Below, piece after piece: positions 46,340-59,239 of a stretch of 64,000 bases of DNA (positions within the stretch are counted from its first letter, which is position 1; the number at the start of each line of letters is the position of its first letter). The notes beneath the pieces are model-generated. The model saw nothing but the letters and a program-made list of their open reading frames with translations. It was not told where the DNA came from and made no database searches. Origin of the DNA: Tolypeutes matacus (taxonomy: Eukaryota; Chordata; Mammalia; Cingulata; Chlamyphoridae); contig JAKSZT010054324.1 of the NCBI GenBank assembly GCA_026826555.1, forward strand, positions 9,532,034 to 9,596,033, read 5' to 3'. A program made the position numbers and the translations under genes.

Positions 46340-46755
46340 CTGGCAGTTCCGGTCATACTGGCCATCTTCTTTGAGTTCCTGGCATACCCCAAAGTCTTAT
46401 TGGGTCCTTTGCACACACCATTTCCTCATCCTATAGTAGAAGTCACTCTCTTCCATCCTCAGCTTTCTCCTTTTCAACCTTTAGGCCTGGGCTTTGTTAT
46501 CACTTACTCAGTGAGGTTCTTCTGACCCTTCTATCTCAGGTAAGTAACCCCTTCTCATTATCCTTTATATCAGCTTTTTGTTTGTCTCCTATGTAAGATT
46601 TATAAGAATTTTTAATTATTTTAAGTTCCATGTAGGTAGGAGCTATGTATGACTTGTTCAACCTTATATCCCTAGAGCCTAGAATAGAGCCTGGAACACA
46701 AAAGATCATCAGTAAATATTCATTGATTAAAGGAATTAATGAATGAATAAGAAAG
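46340..46755 (+). repeat. L2 LINE 3' remnant
   Basis: Ends with 'tgtaggtaggagctatgtatgacttgttcaacc', TTATATCCCTAGAGCCTAG, 'atagagcctggaacac' and 'agtaaatattcattgattaa', the L2 3' end in forward orientation. Confidence 0.75.
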
Positions 46756-46914
46756 CAAGAGACGATATGCATACTGTATTTTTACATTTACTCCAGCCAA
46801 TTATTACAATTTATCTAAACCGTTACTCTCTGAAATTATCACCATGCTCTGAAAACTCATTCTGTAAGTACAGGGAATAACAGCTGAAAGTGCTTGAGCT
46901 AAGGACCTGGTGAG

Positions 46915-47115
46915 AAGAATGTCTGGGTGCAGTGAATTGAACATAGGCTTTGGAACCACTAGTCATAGGGTAAATCCTAGCTCCCTTAGTCAGTAGCTCT
47001 TTGGCTTTAGCCAAGTCATTTATTACCTCTGAGCCTGAGTTTTGTCATCCGTAAATGGAAATAATAATTCTAACTTCTGTGGTTGATGAGCAATGCATTT
47101 GGCAACAATGTGCAC
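46915..47115 (+). repeat. MIR
   Basis: Forward MIR: 'aacataggctttggaaccac', TTTGGCTTTAGCCAAGTCAT, 'ctctgagcctgagttttgtcatccgtaaatgg'. Confidence 0.65.
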
Positions 47116-47189
47116 TCAGGAGATACTGTTAAAGGGATTATTATTACCTGCTAATAAAATTGTTGCTGTTGTTGTTTACTTTTCATTGG

Positions 47190-47282
47190 TCAACAATCTT
47201 GTCTGTCTTAGTCACTGTTGTATTTATACTGCCTGACACTTTCAGTTGCTCAATAAATGTTTGCTGAATGAAATGTCAAATG
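47190..47282 (+). repeat. L2 3' end
   Basis: 'cttgtctgtcttagtcactgttgtatt' then GCTCAATAAATGTTTGCTGA. Confidence 0.7.
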
Positions 47283-47324
47283 ATTGGATATTTGTTCTTT
47301 AAGGATAATGATTAAAACGCAACA

Positions 47325-47470
47325 TTTTTTTCAGACACTGGTAAGCACTTTTTATGCATCATCTCATTTTTCAACTCTATGAAATAGAGACTATGATTAT
47401 TTTCCATTTTACAAATAAAAGAACTGAAAGTTAGAAAGAATAAGTACATTACTAAGTAAAGAATCTAACC
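47325..47470 (-). repeat. MIR remnant
   Basis: Reversed MIR: 'tgcatcatctcatttttcaactctatgaaatagagac', TTTTACAAATAAAAGAACTG. Confidence 0.55.
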
Positions 47471-47869
47471 ACCTCCCTATTCCCTACCCCCATCCCATTA
47501 ACTCCAACCACTTATGAGGAGGACAGGAATCAATTAGCTTGACATATCACATTAAGAGGTTTCCAAACCATAACTTACAGTGTTTTAAAATTGGATTATT
47601 TGGGGATTTTCCAGATCCAATATAATGTGTCTTATCTTGCATTTCTAAGGCATTTAGTGCAGTTATGCACCTTCATTCCAAATCTGCATATTGTATAATC
47701 ATGTATAAGAACTTTGAACAGTTATGTAGCCATTTAAAAGACTACAATCTTCAGAGTAAATAAATGATTGATTCTGTTTATAATACATTAAAAGCCTACT
47801 AAAATGAAGTATCCCTGGTGCCTAACTTTGGTGGCTCTGGCAAATCTCTGATCTTTAACTAGCAAATTA

Positions 47870-48095
47870 AAGAGGATGGGAATTAGAGTTAGAACTGGAT
47901 GTGTAGCCTGGCTCCTGCACATATTAACTAGGTGGTCTTGTCCAAGTGACTTAAGCTCCCTGTGCCTCAGTTTCTGCTCTGTAAAACATCCAATGTCACC
48001 CAGTGGCTATAGGGATTAAATAAATAATGAATGTGAAAGCAGTCTACACAGTGTCTAGAACATGGTGAAGTTCTCTGTAAATGCTCGATTTTCTT
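47870..48095 (+). repeat. MIR
   Basis: Forward MIR: 'ggtggtcttgtccaagtgacttaagctccctgtgcctcag', 'agggattaaataaataatgaatg', 'cagtgtctagaacatgg'. Confidence 0.7.
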
Positions 48096-48539
48096 CCTTC
48101 TCTTTATTTTACCTACTGCCTTAGCAATTAAGTAAATATTCGTTTTCAGTGTTTTTACCAGTATTTCACTAGTATATTCAGTATTTTCACCAGTATTTAA
48201 AAGGTAAGGCATTTTAATTCAGCAGTTTGGGGGACAGTTCTAATGCCACTTTTTTTCTCAATAACCTACAAAATTTAGCTTTCTGGATTACACATCTGAG
48301 GCTTTTGTGAAAAGTGCAATTACTAAAATATAAACCTGGAATAATTAGAATCTATGATGCTTGCCTTTCAATATATTATGTGTAGATGAAAACTTCTTGG
48401 ATCTGCTAAAATCTTTCCAGAATTTAGAGATTTTCCCTCTCAAGGCTAGAGATGGAGGGTTGCATTATCTAAAACCAATAGGAAATAATTCAAATCAGGG
48501 TTATTCCAATTTTGAATGACTCAGTTCAGCAACTTTCAT
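48096..48539. other. Unassigned stretch
   Basis: No gene or named repeat supported. Confidence 0.4.
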
Positions 48540-48660
48540 TAGAAGGAGTTTCCTTTATTGACTCATTTGTTTAAATACTTATTAAGCATCACCTATGCAT
48601 GGCACTTTATGTTAGGCATTGAGGTGGGAAGGTAATTTCTAATCTAGAGGAGAAAGAAGG
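48540..48660 (-). repeat. L2 3' end remnant
   Basis: 'actcatttgtttaaatacttattaagcatcacctatgcatggcac' is a reversed L2 terminus. Confidence 0.6.
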
Positions 48661-49959
48661 CATATACTTGAACAGTCATGATATGAGGCAAACTTTGATA
48701 TGTACAGTAGGGATATTGAGGTAGAGTACGATGGGATTTCACAGGAAGGAGGAATTGTTTCCCATTGAGGGGAGACAGAAGTTTGGTGAATGATAAAGGA
48801 AGAGCTCAGAAGATGCTGCCAATAGGTTGGACTCTGGGAATGCATCAGTGATCTAGAACCATGATAATGAAGAAAAAGAGCAAAGTGGAAGTTGGAGATT
48901 AGCTGACTGTGGTACATCAATTCTAGGCGGCCCATAGGCTCCAAGGGCACCATCTGTCATGAGTTGGTAAGGAGACAGTACTTCTCTGCACTTGATCGAT
49001 CTTCAGCTATGGTGCAGGTCACGTCACATTGTAGTCATTTATTTTTCTGTCTTCCTGGATAGCAGATCAACTCCTGGGGAGCAGAGACCATATGTTACCT
49101 TTCTTAACATGTAGCCAAATCTCCAACAAATTACAAACATTCAACACTTTACTGTGTTATAGAATGGAATATCTACGAAGTCAAAGAAACCAGGAGGCAG
49201 GAATGGATTTCGATGTTGCCTGTGTGTGGTTTAAGTCCCTCACAGAGAGAAATTTTCAGGTCTGGCCAAGGTAGTTCACTCAGGTCATGCACACGGGAGG
49301 CTGAGTGTTGAACCACTTCCAGAAGAGGTCAACGTTAGCTGGGCTTCAGAAGCTCACAGTGCCCCAGGGAAGGTGGAACTGTGGCATTACTCAGCCTTGC
49401 TCAATAAAGAAAGCTCTATTATTCTCTCCTAGCCTCTGGCTTGAGATTAGTGTGGTAACATGAGGTTTGAAGGCAGGCATGTGGGTGTGAAGATGCCTAG
49501 ATGAGAGAAAAAAAAAACAAAACACAAAATAACCACTGCAGTGAAGAACTGACTCAAGAACAAAAACTAAGAGAATAATTTTGCTTTTCTCCCAAATCTT
49601 ATGACCGCTTATTCTGCTAAAGGGGTGAGATGCAGATAGTTAAAAAAATAATAATAATAATATAGAAGAGTAATTTTGGGAAAGTCTGGGGGTCTTTTCT
49701 GCCTTCTGAATGACAAGATGTTGTCAAAAAGATATTACTGTACCCTTCACTTGTTACTGTAAGAATTTAGAGTCATGAAAATTTTCTAACTCTGGGAAAA
49801 ATGTTATCTCCACACAGCTCCTTTTGACCATAAATTTATTTTTAGACACAATTAGTTGGCCCGATGCACAATGCTTTCCAGAATGCAAGAAAAAATATTC
49901 ATAGAAGAAATCAGTCCAGCAAACTATATAACCAAGGGCAGAAAATTATTAAAATTGTT
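48661..49959. other. Unassigned stretch
   Basis: No gene found. An (ATA)n patch is at about 49648-49662. The 104-codon antisense frame at 48639-48953 partly overlaps the L2 piece and is not supported. Confidence 0.4.
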
Positions 49960-50150
49960 CCTCAAATTAAGGTTCTTGAACCTTCTGATCAGAATCACTC
50001 AGTAGGTAGGTTAAAATGCAGATTTGTGGGTCCCATCCAAGATTTAATTAATCAGGTCTCTGGGAAAAGTTTCAGAATTCTGCATTTTAAACACACACCC
50101 CTAAATGATTCTGGTATACACTGAAACTTGTGAATCACTGCTACATTCTG
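49960..50150 (+). mobile_element. MER5-type hAT (Charlie) MITE remnant
   Basis: 'tgatcagaatcactcagtaggtaggttaaaatgcag', 'tgtgggtcccatcc', TCAGAATTCTGCATTTTAAA and a terminal GTGAATCACTG match MER5, a short non-autonomous DNA transposon. The right terminal repeat is clearer than the left. Confidence 0.65.
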
Positions 50151-50734
50151 GAGCTTCTTGTGGTGTTCAAAGATTAAACTTCTAGCCGAAGTTTTCTAAG
50201 CCTCCTTCTGCCATCAGCCTGGAGCAAGGAGCTGGAAGAAGTGGAGGCGAGGCTGAAAGAGACAAAATGGGCATCAAAGTTTCGTGCAAGCAGAGATACT
50301 GGTCATATTCGGAAGCTAAATACAAGGGTCAGAACAAGTTAAAAGCCATAATTTTGGCAGCCTGACCAAACACACTGAAAGTGGAGGATGCAGTTGTCAA
50401 ATGGCAAGTCAATGTACGTGGTTAAAACAAGTTAAAAATCAGGAACCAGATCTGAAAAACTGAAGAGGGCCAAGTAAGTCTGGGGAACGAAAGACCAGAT
50501 CTGGGCTGGCTACAACATCCAAAAAAAAAGGTTCGCATTAGTTCAGCCAGTAGCCTGTAATTGTTTTCTGTAGTAATAGGAACTGTGTCCTCAAATTGGG
50601 CTACACTAAGACTTGCAGATAATTAAGACACGGGTGAAGTAGAAAATTAGAATATACGATATTACATAACCATTATCTCTTGAGAAACAATATTTAGTTT
50701 GAGTTCCCAAACTTGTAGGTCAGGAATTGCTTGA
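50151..50734. other. Unassigned stretch
   Basis: No gene or known repeat. It includes a short A run at about 50521-50529. Confidence 0.4.
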
Positions 50735-51000
50735 ATAATAACAATGGTTAATATTTATTGAATAACTTTTTATGCCAGGCACAGTTTTAAGCATTTTGCA
50801 TGTATTAACTCTTTTAATCCTTATGATAACCCTATGAAATAGGTGCTATTAGTATGGCCATTCTACAGATGGAAAATGGAGGTAAAGGGAGGGTAAGCAA
50901 CTTGCTTAAGGCCCTACAGTCCCCAGGAGCAGAGCCAGGCTTTGAACCCAGGCAGTCTGAATCCAGAGTCTGAGTTCTTAACCACTATTTATACTGCCGG
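50735..51000 (-). repeat. MIR, nearly complete
   Basis: Best-preserved MIR in the window, reversed: 'gccaggcacagttttaagcattttgcatgtattaactc', CTACAGATGGAAAATGGAGG, GAGCCAGGCTTTGAACCCAG, 'gagttcttaaccactattt'. The tRNA-like head is included. Confidence 0.85.
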
Positions 51001-52041
51001 CTGCACAGTAGGAATGTCTACGGATGTTACATAGAAATCAACTCTCCATGCAAAGAACAATTAAGACAATGATTATTGTTGATGTTACAATGTCTGTAAA
51101 ATCAAGGAGGGAATTTAAAAGTTCTCTGTAGAGCATTCTGTACTGTTGATGTTTAAAATGCACCCAATGTCCTAAGCACAAATGCTAATATTTGCCATTG
51201 AAATGATCAAATCTGTGCTATAATGTGGTTTTCACACACACACCCACACACAAACAACATCACCATAATTTTCATGGTAAGAAGGAAACAAAAGAAGCAT
51301 GGTTAGAAGAGGACCCAGCTGTGTGTATGTGCACGCGCACGTATCTGTGTACGGAAGTGGCTTCTACTCTTCCTTTCCACATGCATTCTTCTTTTCATTA
51401 TTGTTTTTTTGGCTCAGTTTTTGTGGATTCATTCAAACATTTTTAAATGTATTTCTGCATGTATACAGATGAGGATACTCCTTTAATCTCACATCTAGAG
51501 TTTGTCTTTCTGCTTGAGGCTCCAAGGCAGTACTGTGGCTACAGGGGAAGGGGAAGACTTAAGGAAAGAAATTCCAGGTTGAGTAAGAAGGCCTTATGAT
51601 TATAAGACAAAATGAAGCTACCTTCAGATTAAATGGAAAATAAACGAAACAGTAGAACATTCTTAATGGTTTTATCATGCTTGCATGACACTCACAGTTT
51701 TATTTACATTTATTGATCACCTTCTCTTTTTAATGTCCAACATTCAAGGACATAAACCTATAAACTTGATGTCCCTGGTGAAGTCCAACCTTTCAAACTA
51801 CACTAACAATTTTTGGCAACTGGTCTATAGTTACCCTTAACTAAAAGCTATTTTCTCAAACCTGATGCATAGTTGAAACCTCTAAGATAGCAGCAACTGA
51901 AAACACACACATGTACACACACACCCCACCACCCACTACCCCACATCAGGAGTCCAAGCAACAGAAGCAGAGACATACTCAAAGTCATAGAAAACAAAAG
52001 GGAACTTAGAATTTTCCTCCAGACTCTGGAGAATAAAGACC
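51001..52041. other. Unassigned stretch with CA-rich patches
   Basis: CA-rich microsatellite-like patches lie at 51233-51258 and 51904-51930. No gene is recognised. Confidence 0.4.
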
Positions 52042-52050
52042 TAGCCTGTG

Positions 52051-52266
52051 GTTTTTGTGGGTTTTTTTTTAAGATTTATTATTTATTTATGTATTTATTT
52101 ATTTTATTTAATCATCCGCTCCTTGCCACTTGTGCTCTCTGTCTGCTCTCTGTGTCCATTCACTGAGTGTTTCCTCTGTGTCTGCTTGTCTCACTTTATT
52201 GTGTCATCTTGCTGCACCATCTATCCATGGGCGCGGGCCTGTCAGCACTCCGCGGGCGCAGGTGCA
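52051..52266 (-). mobile_element. DAS-type SINE, reversed and 5'-truncated
   Basis: TAGCCTGTG at 52042-52050 and 52267-52275 brackets it. The plus strand shows a T-rich tail, AAGATTTATTATTTATTTAT, 'gtgtccattcactgagtg' and 'gtctgcttgtctcac', matching the tail half of the SINE at 38.5 kb. The tRNA-like head with A and B boxes is absent, so this is a truncated copy. Confidence 0.75.
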
Positions 52267-52662
52267 TAGCCTGTGTGTTTTTTAAGTTTATGTGAATACA
52301 TTTAATTTTACAGTTTCTTCTGAGAAGCTGCAGATTATTGATTTGGAAGGTCTCACTATGTGTCCCGTTGGAAATGTAGACCAATGCATGGCAAACACAA
52401 TAGAAATTAATAAATGTGAAAAATACTATATAAACTAAACTATGGCTGTAAAGAAAAATGCATGTGTTCTGGTATAATTCCATCACAAGGAAATCTTGCT
52501 TTTGTTTCACTTTTTGTTTCTCTACTTTCTAAAAAATTGTTACAGATTCCTTATGCCCCCAAAGCTGTTTCTATTCAGCTTAATAGAAAAACTGTGCTCA
52601 AGTTGTCATTTCTATCCCCTCTACTCATCACAGGACAAAGGCAGCCTTCTCTGCTCATCTTC

Positions 52663-52715
52663 TCTCTTTCTCTCTCTCTGTTTCTCTGGCTCTCTCTCTC
52701 TCTCTCTTCCCCTCA
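52663..52715. repeat. (TC)n microsatellite, imperfect
   Basis: TCTCTCTTTCTCTCTCTCTG and following CT-rich blocks. The frames across it are Ser/Leu artefacts. Confidence 0.85.
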
Positions 52716-52739
52716 CACACTCCAAATAAATTAATAAAA

Positions 52740-55065
52740 TATATTCCTGGCTTATTTGGTGAATTACAAGAAGTATAATAACATGGTAAGAAAGAACTAA
52801 AATATAGTCATTAACTCAGAATTGTTCTTAGGTATCTCTTCTTATAACCTTTTGGAAAACAAACAAAACACATACAAAATGCAATTCTCCGAACACCATG
52901 AAAAATATTCTCACAGTGATAGCAAGTAAACAATGTTGACTCATTCAATTTTTTGAGTTAGCTCCTCCAACGTTTCTCAATTTTTTCTATTTTTCACTTT
53001 ATTTTTACTGCTTACTCTTAAGAATGCCCATCAATGCCATGAATTCTAAGTTGTTAGGGAGGGGAGATATGAATTAAAGGGAGGGATAAGTGGTACTCTT
53101 TTCTATATTTTTCAGAATAAGTTGAAAATTAGGAGAACAAAGAGATAAAGGTCAAAATAAAAAGTATTTAATAAACCATAGCAAACAAAAATACATATGT
53201 GAATCAAATTACAACCACACTTTAGAACATGTTAAAATCAATTTCAAATTTCCTAACACTCTCTTTTGATCAGTTAGTATGGGTTTTCCCCAAGACATAA
53301 CAACTGAACTGAATTCTGATTGTACCAAGAAATTCTATTTACGTATTACAAGGTTATATCAAGTGTATGTACCTCTGGGCAAATGTGTATGTTGGAATGC
53401 CTATGAGTGATTAGAAAGGGCACAAGGAGGAAATGATAATGATTCCTGCTTCAATGCACAATCTTAAGAGTGATTATCATCTTAAAGATGTAATCAGTGC
53501 TGTCTGTGATATTATTTGTGCAAGTGCTTTCTAATTTGGCTTTTAGTTATACAAAAACATTAATCCAGCAATCAATTGCCTCATACTGGGTGTGGATTAC
53601 ATATACTCAGAAGTTGCCAGGTCAGAAGATTACTGATTACTTTTTAGGTTTCTTTTTGAAACTAACAACAAGCCTGCCTTGAGAAAAAAATTAATTTGCT
53701 TGGGCAGTGATGGGGTACATTGCAGAAGATCAGAAATTATCCAAATTAATTAAAACAAGTCTTTATTTCCTTAAGATTTTCTTGTTTCTTTTCTTTATTT
53801 TTCTTTTATATTTGCTTTTGCCTTCCTCTTTTTCTTTTCCTTTCTTTTCTATTCTTTCCTTTCCTTTCTTTTAAATTTTCCTATTCTGCTTGACCTTTAA
53901 AATATAAGAGACCTGTAAACCAGAAAAATGACTTTGACCAGCAACAGATTGTGCAAGTAGCTCCCAGAAACTCATGTACACACCTGGGGCAAGAAGAGAA
54001 GAGAACCCGAAAGCATAAACCATAAATGGTAAGGAGTTGCATTCCATAGTTGAGTTAATGCATAGCTTTTAATTGAATGGAGATCATTCCATTTGGAAGC
54101 TCCCAACACTTACCTGGTGTTTAAGTGGTTGGTTTCTTCAGGGATAACGAGCCTCCAGTCTGAAAGGCCCTAGTATGTGACTGCATCAAGTCTGCTTTTG
54201 AAAATAATGAACAAAAATGACCTGAAGTTCATTTAAGCTGAGGTCCTGGAGAAAGATTAGGAACAAACAAGTTTAAAGAAATGAAAACCAGCTTTCTGTT
54301 TCTCCTAAAATACTCCTCAATTCAGGCATTTTCCTAGTTTAATTGGCTTTTTTTAAAAAAAGACGGGGCAACTTCTATTGTCAGCAACTGGCATTTTGTA
54401 GGTCATAAAACAAAAGCTCCTATTCAATTAAATAAAAAATGAAGTGAGAAACAGTTTCCTCTTTTGGCATTCTTTTCTAAAATTAAATTTCTGTTTTGCA
54501 AAGTTTTAAGAATATGTATCTTGAAAATAAAAAAAATAATTGTACAAGAAAAATGTGTCTCACAAGACCATTAAAAACAAATTCATTAAAGTTCATTTTA
54601 CTTACTGTTAAAAGCAGTGTTACCTCAAAAGACTTGAATATTCCACAGAGTATTATGTGGTCAGTAATCTACCCCGTGTGAGACAGATGAATCAGCAGTT
54701 CCTCCAGGAGCAAATAGCTTATATTTGCTATTTGAATTTTGTTTTTTAGAATAGTTCAACATCACACGTAAACTAGCTCTTTTGGTGATGTATGGTACTA
54801 TGGTGTATTGGAAGAATTCCTATCTCTATACTTAGTTGACTCAATAAATACATTCTTTTCTCTGATTCTTCTGGATTAACAATGCATTTGCCAAGTCATT
54901 CTCATCCATACACTAGTCCTAAGTGGTCAGTTTGGTTATTCCTTATTTCCAGGGAATTTAGGGGTGAGGTATGGAACAAAAAAGTAGTAAAATTTGGTTG
55001 ACAAATATTTCTCAGAGTATTTACTCAAGAGGTTCCGATCCTGGTTCATCAAAGCAGGAAGAGAG
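52740..55065. other. Unassigned AT-rich stretch
   Basis: No gene is supported. A pyrimidine-rich tract of TTTC/CTTT blocks covers about 53775-53880. No named repeat recognised. Confidence 0.4.
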
Positions 55066-55069
55066 CTTT

Positions 55070-55150
55070 ATTCTTCTCTGTATGACCAGTGCCTTGCACA
55101 ATGGCAGCCAAACGTTATTTTCTCTACCATGTTTGTTGAATAAATGGATG
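55070..55150 (+). repeat. L2 3' end fragment
   Basis: 'gaccagtgccttgcacaatggcag' followed by TGTTTGTTGAATAAATGG. Confidence 0.55.
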
Positions 55151-55309
55151 ATATGCAAAATTCAACCAACATTTATATTTTCATTCAAGAAAAAGATTCT
55201 GGTACTGGGGTTGCCAATGAAGGATGCCTGCACTCAGATGTACACATGCTCTTTCTCAGGAACAGCAGAGCCTTTTGTAGCCTGACATGAGGTAAGGGAG
55301 AGATTGAGT

Positions 55310-55450
55310 GGGGACTAGCATTAACTGAGCACCTACTGTGTGCTGGTGCTAGATACCTTGTATATACTACTGGATCTAATCTGACAGCAGCACTGCAAGA
55401 AGAACATTATTAACCCCATTTTTTATGAGAAAATAGGTTCAGAATGGTTT
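55310..55450 (-). repeat. MIR or L2 remnant
   Basis: 'actgagcacctactgtgtgctggtgctag' then 'attattaaccccatttt' in reverse orientation. Confidence 0.5.
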
Positions 55451-57099
55451 GATCCCATGTCCTTGCAAAGGAGAATTGGGGTTGAGATTAGAATTTAAAT
55501 AAAAATTATCACAAATGAGTTAATATCCTTGGTGATCGCTGAGAAGCCACCCTGCACCAGAGAAGAGAAAATATGACATAAATCTTATTAATTTCCCCTC
55601 TAAATCTCTGTTTAATGAAATATGCATACACACACACAAACATACAATAAAATCATAAGACAAGTCTTGCAATTCAGTCTCTGCAGGCCCCAACTCATAC
55701 CCCAATTACATTTTTAAGTCCTTTGTTTTATTAGGGAAGTAAGACACTTCCTGCATTATTTCTAACCACATTTGAAAGGATTTTATGTAAGATTTATTGA
55801 GGGTATTGCATCTGAAAGTGGTTTTTTTTTTTTTTCCTTCTTTTTTTTAAAGCTCACTTCAAACAGAGAGAAAGTAAGTCAGGTGAGGAACACTGCAGTT
55901 TTCAACTACAGTAGCAGTCGCATGGTGTGTGTGCAAAGAGAGCTGTATTTTTAAAACTTTATATATTTTTAAAAATCACAGGCAAGTTTAAAAGGTCCAA
56001 ATAGATTAGGATAAATATTTTTAAGAGCTGTGACAAAGGATTCAAATCCTTAAATACAAAAGGATGATACAAACATAAGAAAATCAGTAGGACCATTATG
56101 CATGGAAAAATATAAGAACTGCTGGTTTACAAAAAAAGGAAATATAGGAAGCTTGAACATTTAAAAATTTTCAACATCGCTAGTAATTAAAAATTAAAAT
56201 TAAAACAATAATAAGAATCTATTTTCTCCTATTAATCAGCATGGTTCTTTTTTCCTTAAGAATACACAAGGCCGGTAGAAGTGTAAATTCAAATCAGTAA
56301 ACTAGTTTTGTCAAGCAGTTTGTAAATATGTAACAAAGATATAGATATGCTCCTAGGGTTCTTTCACTGGGAAAGATTCTGAAATGTAAGGATTTAGATA
56401 TAATTATAATCTTACAGTTTTTTTTATAAAGTTATAAAATCGGGTACTTTCAATGTCCTCAAATGAGAAACCCATATGAAGACGATTTAATGACACTGGA
56501 AAATTAAGTCTTAAGACCTAGTGATAATAATGGGAAAAAAACAGACTGTAAAACATCATTATAGTATGGTCTCAACCATAAAAAATGATATTTAGAGTAA
56601 GATGTAAATACCAACAATAACAATGATTATATGCTTGTTGGAATTATTATTTATATTCATTTTGGTATTTTCTCTGTTTTTCTAAAATTTACTTTTATAA
56701 TTAGAACAAAAAAATATAGAAAAAAGTGAAAAACCAGAATGAAAGTAAAAATACTGGCTGAACAAGATGCAGATGGAGAAAAGGAGTATGACTAGGCATC
56801 TCATTTTGACCTGAGGTTCCTTTGTAGTTCAGTTATTGCATAGTCCATCTAGGGTCAAAAATCCAACCAAAACCAGGTTTGGGTTTTAGTTGACCACAAA
56901 ATCTATACCATACCATAGCATGATATAGTGACCATGTGAGCAATTGCATCATTAGGATGGTTAGCCTAACTCCTAGAACAAAAGAGGTTGTGGTCGAGAA
57001 TACTCTGGACTCACCAACCCTGTCTGGGCAATGTGGTTAGTGCTGTGTGCCACATGTTAGGCAGAATGGGGAGTAACTAGAGGAGGCATGCTTGGAAAC
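55451..57099. other. Unassigned AT-rich stretch
   Basis: No gene is supported. A T run lies at about 55820-55836. Otherwise no recognised feature. Confidence 0.4.
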
Positions 57100-57660
57100 C
57101 TTACCACTTCTCGGCTTAAAATTCCCCTCAGTTTCTTCATTACTCTCAGAATAAAGTCTAAAGTCCTATAAGACCGTCCCTCCCTACTTTTCCTCCTTCA
57201 ACTTCTACCACTCCTCCTTGCTCACAAACTGTTAGCCACACAGGTCTTGTTTCAATTCCTTTAAGTTCAATGTATCAAGGTCCTCCCCACTTCACAGCTG
57301 CCATAAATTCTGCTTCACCAGCCTAGAATGCTTCTCTTTTTACTTCTTCTCCTCTCCACCCTGTCTTCACCACACACATATTTTCTTGCCTGGCCAATTC
57401 ATACATTTTTCAGGTCTTCAGTCAAATAGTTTTTTCTTTAGAAATAGTTTTCTAGCCACCCACCTAGGAAAAGTGCCCTGTTATAAACTCTTATTTTATC
57501 CTGTAGTTGTCTTTGGTTAATTACCTGTCTCATGTTTGTATTTCTTGCTAGATCATGAACTCTGTGAGTATAGTACTGTATCTGTCTTATTTTATATCCC
57601 CAGAATGTAGTACAATGCCTGACGCATACTTTGGCTATTTGTAGAATGAACGAATGAATT
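57100..57660 (+). repeat. L2 LINE 3' end
   Basis: Long forward L2 piece. 'tcagaataaagtctaaagtcctataagaccgtcc', CACTCCTCCTTGCTCAC and 'ccagcctagaatgcttctc' lead to 'gatcatgaactctgtgag', TTATATCCCCAGAATGTAG and 'gtagaatgaacgaatgaat'. Confidence 0.8.
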
Positions 57661-58864
57661 CTGTAAAGCCCATTTTTATGTTTTTATAATCATCCTCTAT
57701 TTCCACACCTTAATTTTTCCATAATGCTTAGAAAATAGAATTCTTAATTTGACAAGGAGGAGCCAGGGGCTACAACAGGAGGCGAGGAAAGATAATAACT
57801 ACGTATCACATAGACTTATTCTGTGCAATTCCATAAGCTATAACAAAGACTAGCTATAGTTCTAAAATAATAGTGAAGAATTTTCCAGAAGTTAAATTAA
57901 AAAATGAAATCAGCATCCTGCATGGTTATGAACTACCTGTTAAGAAGTGTCCAATCATATTTGAATAAGCATGGATCACAGTTTAAAAGGACATTCCTAT
58001 ATGGGGTAGTTGGATTTGATGACTTTTAGGATCACTTGAAAATATATGATTCTATGATTTAGCAATCTTTTTGGCTGCAGAGGCATCACTTAGGGAGAGA
58101 AGATTTAAGACAAAACAGGGCATGAAGCTAAACAAAGCAAAGCTTGGGAAGAAAAAGAAATGTAACACTGTCTCAAAACTTTTGATCTCAATCATTTCCA
58201 ACCTTCTCTAAGGACAGGGTTGGCAGTTCTCCAAGAGAAACCTAAACAAAGTAACATAACAGGGCATCGCAAAACAAAAGGGAAACTAAGCTCTGAGATG
58301 AGAAGATGAAAGCCTTGCATCCAGATTCACAGAGGAAGAGAGAGGAGATGCCAAAGCAGACCTTCTCTCCAGGGTCCTTTTCAACTCACTTAAAGGCACG
58401 TCTCCTCTGAAACGAATGTCCTCAGTAGAGAGAGGCCAGCACCCAGAATCCAGAAGTCTGAGGCATTAATGATTAGGGCTAAAGGAATGCATTGAAATGT
58501 CAGTGCAACTGCTTTCTGTATCTTCACCATCTTTAACCCAAAGTGCGTCATCTGTCTGGAATGAGCGATGCCTGCTCAACAAACCCAGCTTTTTACCGTC
58601 CCTTTGTATTTGTTTATTCACAGTTCAGAAATTGTCCAGTGGCATTTTTATTCACCAATCAAAGGAATTAATATAGTTGTGGAAGGTAAAACAACTTCTA
58701 TTTGGATTGGAAGAAAGAAATGCACAATGTTTTTGTTTGAGGTGAGAAAGATAAGAACTAAGCTATACTGTATAGCTTTGCCTTATTAAGCGATGTTTTT
58801 TCTAGGTAGAGTCCGGAGACTCCTTGCAAGATAGATCACAAATAATTTGTTATTTTGACCCACT
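57661..58864. other. Unassigned stretch
   Basis: No gene or named repeat. The 73-codon frame at 58568-58789 lacks any recognisable domain. Confidence 0.4.
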
Positions 58865-59030
58865 GCTGAAATATTTAATGTTTATTGGGTGCTGAATGAT
58901 TTGCAGGCATCACCTCCTGAATTCTAACAACAGTCCTGAGTAAATTCAATTATAGTCCCTATTTCCAAAAGAGAACTAGAGCAGGTAGGTTACTTACCTA
59001 AAGTTCACAGACTTATAAGAGTCTGAGCCT
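58865..59030 (-). repeat. MIR remnant
   Basis: 'tttattgggtgctgaatgatttgcaggcatcacctcc', 'tatagtccctatttcc', 'ggtaggttacttacc' in reverse orientation. Confidence 0.5.
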
Positions 59031-59239
59031 TGGGAAGGTGTCACATGTTTGAACATCACCTTTTGGGTGTAGTTCAGCATCAAAAGTTTGCTATCTGCTT
59101 ATGGACAGATAAATTCCCCTCAAACTGCTTGTTCATGGTGGACAGAGGTGGGTCCAGCAAAGAAACAGGTTCACAGAGAGGGTTCATATTGGGAAACCAT
59201 GTGCTACTACTGTAAGAATTGGGGAAGAGTGATAGTATT

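Noticed and set aside
52462..52734. Ser/Leu-rich frames over the (TC)n tract
   Set aside because: Simple-sequence artefact.
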